A stretch of 64,000 nucleotides of DNA, from positions 31,410,230 through 31,474,229 of the forward strand of contig CM032121.1 in assembly GCA_018894105.1 (NCBI GenBank), in the 5' to 3' direction. The position numbers and the translations under genes are program-made. The notes below the pieces were generated by a model that was not told where the DNA came from, did no database searches, and saw only the letters and a program-made list of their open reading frames with translations. Shown piece by piece: positions 58,214-64,000 of the stretch. The stretch is from Jacaranda mimosifolia (taxonomy: Eukaryota; Streptophyta; Magnoliopsida; Lamiales; Bignoniaceae). Every line of letters begins with the position of its first letter. The stretch's first letter is position 1.

Positions 58214-58669
58214 GGCTTTATTTGGATGTGAATTGGAGCATTCTCCCAAAATCTTTTGGGAGAATGGATTTTGGGAAGTGGGGTTGAGGAATGTGATGGT
58301 TGTTTGTTTGTGTTTTGGGAGGTTGGTTGATAATGAATTGGGAGAAAATTATTTGTTTCTTTGTGTTTTGGTGGGGGGACAAGATGTCACATCAATAACA
58401 TTTTTGTTGGGTTTGTGGGGTGAAATGAGTATTTTAAAATTATTTGTATATGTGTATATATAGATTGTATGAGTGGTAGTATGCGTATACATTTGTAATG
58501 ATGAGACAATTGATTGAAACATTAGGGAATGTGTTTAGAGTGTGAATAGTAGGAATTTTTTGGGGATAGATTTTGTATTTTGGGAGTGAGATTGGGGAAT
58601 GTGTGGTGTTTGTTTGTTTAAATTTTGGGAGTTGGAAAATGAATTGGGAGTTTGTAAACAAACAAGCCC
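58214..58669. mobile_element. Tourist-like MITE copy 2 (456 bp), nested in EPRV unit F
   Basis: Begins GGCTTTATTTGG and ends AACAAGCCC, flanked by AAA on both sides (58211-58213 and 58670-58672). It is collinear with copy 1 at 11069-11505 throughout. Viral sequence continues on both sides as in unit B near 20110-20140, which has no MITE. Confidence 0.88.
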
Positions 58670-59370
58670 AAAGATACACCAACTTTCAACCTTGAAGAAA
58701 TCGAGGATAATTTCTTTAGGTTATGACAAAACAACTGTTTGGATTTCCAAAATAACATTTTGAAGTCCAAATTATTAGAGCATTTTCATACAGACAAAAC
58801 TTCTCAGACAAAAGCAAAAGATCCCTCTATTATGAAGGCCAGCTAACAAAAGTAGAGATTCCTCTGCTTTAAGGACAATTATTGAAGACTAATTATGAAA
58901 GATCAACAATTTTACAAATTGAAGTCCGAGTTTCAACTCCGCAAATTTGTCTATAAATTCTGAAGATTATTGAAGACCAATTATGAAGGACCAACAATTT
59001 TACAAATTGTAGTCCGAGTGTCAAGTCCGCAAATTTGTCTATAAATTCTAAAGGTCAAAGAAGGTAAAAGGCATCGAAAAATCTCGAGCAACAATCATCT
59101 CAATAATCTACCTCTACTCCCATATTAAGAAAATCCTATCCTAAACCTTTAGTTTAAAAATTGTCCATGTATTTTCTTTCTACCATCATCTCCAACAAAA
59201 TATTGTACAAGACCAAGTTCGTTGTAGACAAAGCCTCTTTGTAAATTTTCTTGTACAAATTTTGATTTATACAAGTAAGTTTATCTTCAATAATTCTGTC
59301 CAATTATTTATTTTTAAAGCTAGTTTTTATCAATAAATTTCTGTTCATATTTCTGCAAATTACTTTAATA
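58670..59370 (+). promoter_or_regulatory. EPRV unit F: end of downstream ORF, duplicated promoter and leader
   Basis: After the last coding piece (PTFNLEEIEDNFF-type, about 58680-58720) comes the promoter. It has two 88-bp tandem copies (58878-58965 and 58966-59053), each with ATTGAAGA, AGTCCGAG and TATA box TCTATAAATTC (about 58950-58960 and 59038-59048). The leader follows and resembles unit B to about 59320. The viral sequence fades at about 59370, before the primer site. Promoter activity is inferred. Confidence 0.72.
58878..59053 (+). repeat. 88-bp tandem duplication containing the viral TATA box
   Basis: Two adjacent 88-bp copies differing at a handful of positions. Unit B has a single copy of this region. 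Confidence 0.9.
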
Positions 59371-60179
59371 AATGAGGTTCAAATTATTTACTGGGATACT
59401 CGGGACACATAGTAATTATTCTATATATAAGGTTATGAGGATTAGAATATAATAATTGGGGAATTTTTTATTTTAGTATTTTCATTTTTATGTTTAATTT
59501 GTTAGAAAATCTAACAAACTTCTAGACTCAAATTTTCAAAAATTAACTATAAAAATTTAAATAAAGTTAAAAAATGTAATTATGTCTACAAGTCGGGATT
59601 AAAAGTCCTGATTTTTTTAAAAAAAATTTATAAAATCTAAAACTATAAAATTAGAAAATGAGTAAAGCAAAAATATAAATTCCACCTTAGCACATCCCCT
59701 ACCCCCACACGTCCCACCAAAAGTCGGAGCATACTCATGTCCATTGTCCAGCCGTCCCACTCAAATAAAATATCTAGACATCAAGTTCGATTTTAATTAA
59801 AAATGTAGAAAATTAAAAAATGATATATAAATTTTTTTTTTTAGTTTAGAAACTTTTTGTCCTGACTTTAATTCAAAATTAATAAAAATAAATAAATAAA
59901 TAAAAATTTTAAAAATTAACAAAGCATTTTAAAATAATTGGACTCCTAGTCCTGATTCTTTTGGAAATATATTATATTTTACAAATCAAATTTAAAATAA
60001 TTGAGACTCCAAATTTTAGCTCTTTTGAAAATAAAATAAGTTAAATTTTATTTTTTCAAAAAAATTATATTAAATATATAATATAGTCATGAGTTGCATT
60101 CCCTACTTTTTATTATAAAGAGTATAGAGAAAATAAAACTCATCTTATCATTATTTTTTAAGATGGGGTTAAATTAATC
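59371..60179. other. AT-rich stretch, no gene seen
   Basis: Low-complexity A/T-rich sequence with dispersed GTCCTGA-type short repeats (59600, 59860, 59953). No ORF, domain or clear terminal repeat found. The missing right part of the Harbinger element was looked for here and not recognised. Confidence 0.5.
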
Positions 60180-60375
60180 AACGGTTAATTGGGCAAAAAT
60201 CTCCAAACCCAATTTTCATTTTGTGTTCGGTCCCCACCCCATATATTTTTAGTTTAGACTCCCCAATATCAACTTTCATTTAAAAATCACTCCCCACTCC
60301 CTATAAAATTACCAAAATATCCTCCACTTCAACTAAAAATTGCAAACAAACTAGGCTATTCTTTCTCTGCCGCTG
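60180..60375. other. Possible element terminus or 5' region
   Basis: A stretch with GGGCAAAAATCTCCAAACCC, TCGGTCCCCA and TCACTCCCCACTCC resembles in style the long terminal repeats of plant MULEs carrying large genes. The partner end would lie outside the window, so this is only a possibility. Confidence 0.25.
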
Positions 60376-63310
60376 TTGAATGAAATCGCAGCCACCCTTA
60401 CACAATTTCTCTCTTCTTTTTTTCAAAAGTCAGCCGAATCGTTCGTTACTGTGGCTGAAGCAATTTCCCTCCAAGTTCTATCTTTCTCTGAAGCAATCGT
60501 TCACTGTGAACTGCAAAGTGAAGCATTCCGTCCGGTGTTTGAGTTTGAAAGGTGCATTTTCATCTTTTTCTCTTCTTACATCAGTTTGGTTTCATTTTGC
60601 ACGCTTCCATCAGATTATACAAGGTTTTTATCTAATAAAATGCTGGGTCTGAAAGTATATTTGTGATATATTTGTGAAATATATCTAAAACATGTGTTTA
60701 AATTAATAGTATTCAAAAACCTTAATATGTTGTTGTTGAAACTCGATTTAGTCTAATTTGTACTTAAATTATCTGTTTTAATTGTTATGAAAGTTGTTTT
60801 GAGTTAAATAATATCTTAATTTTGTAATGATTGAATTAGTTCACAATACGATTAATATAGGGTATGTTGGCAGCTGAATTTTAGGGCTTATATTCAAAAT
60901 ATGGTTTCAAATTTGAAAGGTTTACAGTATGTTTAGTTGTTTGCTATTGTTCATGAAGAAAAACATAGCATTAATTCATTGAGTACAATCTCCATGTATA
61001 TCTAGTACAAAAGTACTCTATTTTAGTATTTTTGTTTACATTTTCAATATGAAAATCTTAAATGTAAGTATATAAGAAGATGTTTAAAGTATTTATTTAC
61101 ACTATTTCCATATTTGCAGAGGCATACAGTTGTTGCTCCCCAAGATATTTTTATACTGCAATGAAGAAGTTGTAACTCAGAATTGGGTTTCGACACAGGC
61201 ATGCCCTTAAACAAACTCCATTATATATATTTGACAATATGCTACAGTTGAACTATTATACTTTTAGTAGAGCGCAAGCAATCATTAAACAATTTAATGT
61301 ACAAACAACTTCATTTGTCTTTGGTGAAGATATCAAAATTTCTTTTTGGGGTCCAAAGTTTTGTTTAGTGTTGGGGTTATCTCATGTGGGGCAACATGTT
61401 AATGTTGATCTAAAGCTGAAGTCAGACATTGTTGGTCGCTTGTTTTCGAAAAAAAATTTGAATGTTAACTGTGTACAAATATTTAAAAGGTTACAAGAAT
61501 TTGTGGATAGAGACATAGTGATGAAGATATTGAAGATTTTGTTAGGTTGTATATACTTTTTGTTTTTAATTGTATTTTATTTCCAATGAGCAACAATTGC
61601 ACACCTCGTTTCGTCATTCCTTACATTGATGATCTATCTTTTGTCGTGTTGTATGTATGGAGGGAGGCCATATACAATTTTTTAGTTCAAGAATTAAGAA
61701 GCCACGTAGGAGGTAAGACGGAAGAGGTGTAGAGGAAGAAATATTTTGATGGTTGTACAGTTGGTTTATTGGTAAGTGTCTTTGAAGCTTTAAATTATAA
61801 AATTGTTGTCCTTTACTATAAATAACTATAATTTTTTACTTTATGAACAATAGGGTGGTTGCATGAGCTCGTTCCTTCTTTGAGGAAACTAAAATTCTTG
61901 CTTGCATACCCACATTTCTTTCGGTGGGCTAACAACAAGATCCCAAAGAATATGGCTGATGCCGAGAAAGCTTTGAAGCAAATTAAAGGGAAAAGGTAAA
62001 AGTTATTGTTTATGTTTAGAATGATTCCCTATGAGTTTGACATTTAAAAGAAATATGTAAATTCCTATTATAGCAGATCGTGCCTATCTATCCCTTTCTT
62101 GAGGAGGAGAAACTTGTTGTTGCGATGCAGGTAATTATTTAGATACACATAATTACTACTTGAAGTTTACTTTGTTATTATATTAATAATTTTGTGCTCT
62201 TCATACATATTCCTATTGTGTCAAGCTATGATGTTTTAAGTTTAGAAGCTCAGTTGAGGCAAAAAAAATGAAGAAGTGGAACTGCTAAAGCACATAATTG
62301 AAATTTTGGAGAAGAAAGTAGGCGATGTGGAGAGGATGATCGAAAAGGAAAAGGAGAATGAAGATGAGAAAGATGAAGAGAATGACAGTGATGATGATGA
62401 TGATGCTACAGGTGCTCAAGACAGTTATGAAGAACCACATTTGGAGTCTGTTGTTAATGAGTTTGAGACTCCGGGTGGTGGTGATGATGGTTATAACCGT
62501 CATGATGGTGATGGTGATGGTGATGGTGTTGGTGATGGTGTTGGTGATGTTAATGTTGAGGGGGATAAAGAAGAGGAAAATGATATTCCACATAAAGAAC
62601 AAAGCAAGAGGAAGCATGATCATACCTCTTTTATTGTTCGCGGTGTGAGGACAAGAGATGAATGTAAGAAAAAGAGAAAAGATGAAAACTTTGTCACACC
62701 ACTGCGCTCTATACCACCAAAGAGAACCAAAGTTGGCACTCGTAGAGGCCATGGCAGAGGTAGGAAGGCCTTAAAGAAAAATGTTCCAAAGGTGAACTAA
62801 AGTACAACTAATGACACTGATGGTGCTAAAGAAGTGGCTCAACATACTGAAAAGAAGAAGACTAATGTTGAAAAAGTAAGTTTAAATACTGTGGTATTTG
62901 ATATTTAGTACTTGATTTCTTTGTAGAAGTACCAAATATATGAATAGAAAGTACTGTAAATTGGTTTTTGAATACTAAAATTATTGAGAAAGAATACTTA
63001 TTTTTATTTTAATGCAAATTATATATATATATATATCCCGTAGGGTGCTATCATTGTGTACGGAGATATTGTTGTTGGAATTGGCTTGAGTGAATTTCGA
63101 TCGAGAAAAGATTATAGAGGGCTCAATGACATTCCTGACAAACAACAAAGCATTATCGGTTTGTTTTTATCTCAACTCAATTTGGAGTAATAATTCTCTT
63201 ATACTTGTGTGAATACATATTAAGAATTTTAAGGTTCTCTTAACTAATAATGTTGATTTGTCTTATAGTGTCATTGTTTGGAAGAGACCAAACAAGGCAA
63301 AATATGTTAG
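60376..63310 (+). pseudogene. Multi-exon gene remnant, plant Ulp1/MULE-associated type (uncertain)
   Basis: An exon chain on the plus strand. Exon 61239-61588 has DIKISFWGPKFCLVLGLSHV and shifts frame into PRFVIPYIDDLSFVVLYVW and LVQELRSHVGG (61595-61715), then KKYFDGCTVGLL before a donor GTAAGT (61773). The next exon (from about 61855) reads WLHELVPSLRKLKFLLAYPH and KIPKNMADAEKALKQIKGK; another reads IVPIYPFLEEEKLVVAM (62080-62130). A long acidic/basic exon (62225-62880) has Asp/Gly repeats and a basic end (RRGHGRGRKALKK), and one more exon begins about 63045 (IIVYGDIVVGIGLSEF). The pattern resembles long plant proteins that often end in a Ulp1-type protease, but no protease domain lies within the window. 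A TAG at 61730 and a shifted A-run near 62265 suggest decay. Confidence 0.4.
62494..62550 (+). repeat. GATGGT coding repeat
   Basis: Tandem GATGGT/GTTGGT hexamers encode an Asp-Gly/Val-Gly run in the acidic exon. Confidence 0.9.
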
Positions 63311-64000
63311 TACAGAATCTCTTACCATAAGTACACAACATATATAAAATTAATACATAAATATTGTCCCCAAGTACATAAGTGCAGGAATTGGGTACTT
63401 TTTTTCCAGATTTTTGATATCATTCTCAGTGCATAAGGGAACGTTTTCCATCCTCCCTAATCTGCCCAGTCACTAATGTTGAGACCACGAAGTGTGATCA
63501 AAATATTTTATTAGGTTGTTCACGCATCGATTGAGGTCAAAATCGTTCTTTGAAAAAGCAAGTACAAAATCCCTTACCATAAGTACACAATGTTTACAAA
63601 TTGAGCATAAACTAGGTTTACAAGTACATAAATGCCTAATTTGGGTACTTTTTTTATGCATTTTCAGTATCATTCTCCGTGTAAGGGGGACCGTTCTCTA
63701 TTCTACCTAATCTACCTATTTCACGATCATCAGACCACTAAGTATGATCATAAGAACTCATTTGGTGATGATATGTTTAGTGGCTTTGGAGGGGGTTGTC
63801 GGAGTGATGCACTTGCCTTATGCGTCAGTGTTTTATACGATAGTTTTATCGCATCAAGGTGTCTTATGTGTTCTTCGAACCATTGAATTGAGCTTAAACT
63901 CGACCTTTGGAAAAGCAAGTACAGAAACACACAAAATAAGTACACAAATAGAGCGAATTCAGCACATAAATGCAGTTTTGAAGTACATAGATGTCAAAAT
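63305..64000. repeat. Imperfect long tandem repeat running off the window
   Basis: A block starting GTACAGAATC...AAGTACACAA recurs at about 63311, 63562 and 63918. Each copy contains CCTTACCATAAGTACACAA or a relative, then AAGTACATAAATGC and GGGTACTTTTTTT, and a C-rich segment with CCACTAAGTATGATCA or CCACGAAGTGTGATCA. Spacings are about 251 and 356 bp, so the units differ in length. The third copy is cut by the window end. Confidence 0.75.

Larger units (their letters stand above)
12541..59370. other. Endogenous pararetrovirus (Caulimoviridae) cluster with nested insertions
   Basis: Viral sequence of one family occupies most of the window once the insertions at 20176-22475, 22511-28573, 33564-41301, 46481-57550 and 58214-58669 are set aside. 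On the minus strand, viral order descends through units D (42692-30661), C (30660-28574, continued at 22510-22476 and 20175-20042), B (20041-15160) and A (15159-12541). Unit F lies on the plus strand from 42696 to about 59370. Gene order (movement protein, coat protein with CCHC finger, protease, RT, RNase H, downstream domain, promoter, tRNA-Met site) fits caulimovirids with petuvirus- or florendovirus-like RT motifs; exact genus is unknown. There are no LTRs and no retroviral-type integrase, as expected. Every ORF is broken. Confidence 0.88.

Noticed and set aside
12541..59370. Reading the viral sequence as one Gypsy retrotransposon
   Set aside because: No LTRs and no retroviral-type integrase were found; a 30K movement protein and a coat-type zinc finger are present, as in Caulimoviridae.
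62285..62752. 155-residue minus-strand ORF with Ile/Thr repeats
   Set aside because: Antisense of the acidic repeat exon; composition is explained by the GATGAT repeats.
63290..64000. Regular repeats considered as a CRISPR-like array
   Set aside because: Units are long, unequal and diverged, without short identical repeats and unique spacers; the context is a plant genome.
1..64000. tRNA genes at TGGTATCAGAGC sites
   Set aside because: These are primer binding sites next to LTRs or viral leaders; no cloverleaf sequence surrounds them.

Overview
The window looks like nuclear DNA of a flowering plant. It is AT-rich, has GT-AG introns, plant-type TEs (Copia, chromodomain Gypsy, MULE, CACTA, PIF/Harbinger, hAT- and Tourist-type MITEs) and much endogenous caulimovirid sequence. 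The species cannot be told. I see no clearly intact host gene; nearly everything is mobile or viral and decayed.

Layout: 1-1981 is AT-rich with a (TC)n tract and a 633-bp hAT-like MITE. 1982-7000 is a Copia element (minus strand) with two 492-bp LTRs. 7001-9075 is AT-rich filler. 9076-12540 is a plus-strand PIF/Harbinger element, split by a Tourist-like MITE at 11069-11505 and cut off in its Myb-like gene. From about 12541 to 59370 runs one cluster of endogenous pararetrovirus (EPRV) sequence. Read in viral direction on the minus strand it runs 42692 down to 12541, as incomplete head-to-tail units called D, C, B and A here. A plus-strand unit (F) starts at about 42696, head to head with the minus-strand array.

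Five later insertions split the cluster: a solo LTR (20176-22475), a MULE (22511-28573), a CACTA element (33564-41301), a Tekay/Del-type chromovirus (46481-57550, 5-bp target duplication CTTAC) and a second Tourist-like MITE (58214-58669). In most cases viral sequence resumes directly across the insertion, which gives natural empty-site controls and a relative order of events. 60180-64000 holds remains of a multi-exon gene resembling the long plant genes often linked to Ulp1/MULE elements, then a tandem repeat running off the window.

How the parts relate: the viral units carry movement protein, coat protein with CCHC zinc finger, aspartic protease, reverse transcriptase, RNase H, a downstream domain, a TATA-containing promoter and a tRNA-Met primer site, but every coding unit is broken. 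The most interesting points are the inverted arrangement of units D and F, an 88-bp tandem duplication of the viral promoter with its TATA box, two internal viral deletion junctions, a GRF-type zinc-finger gene placed convergently to the MULE transposase, and a chromovirus with an apparently in-frame deletion from RNase H into integrase plus an extra coiled-coil ORF.
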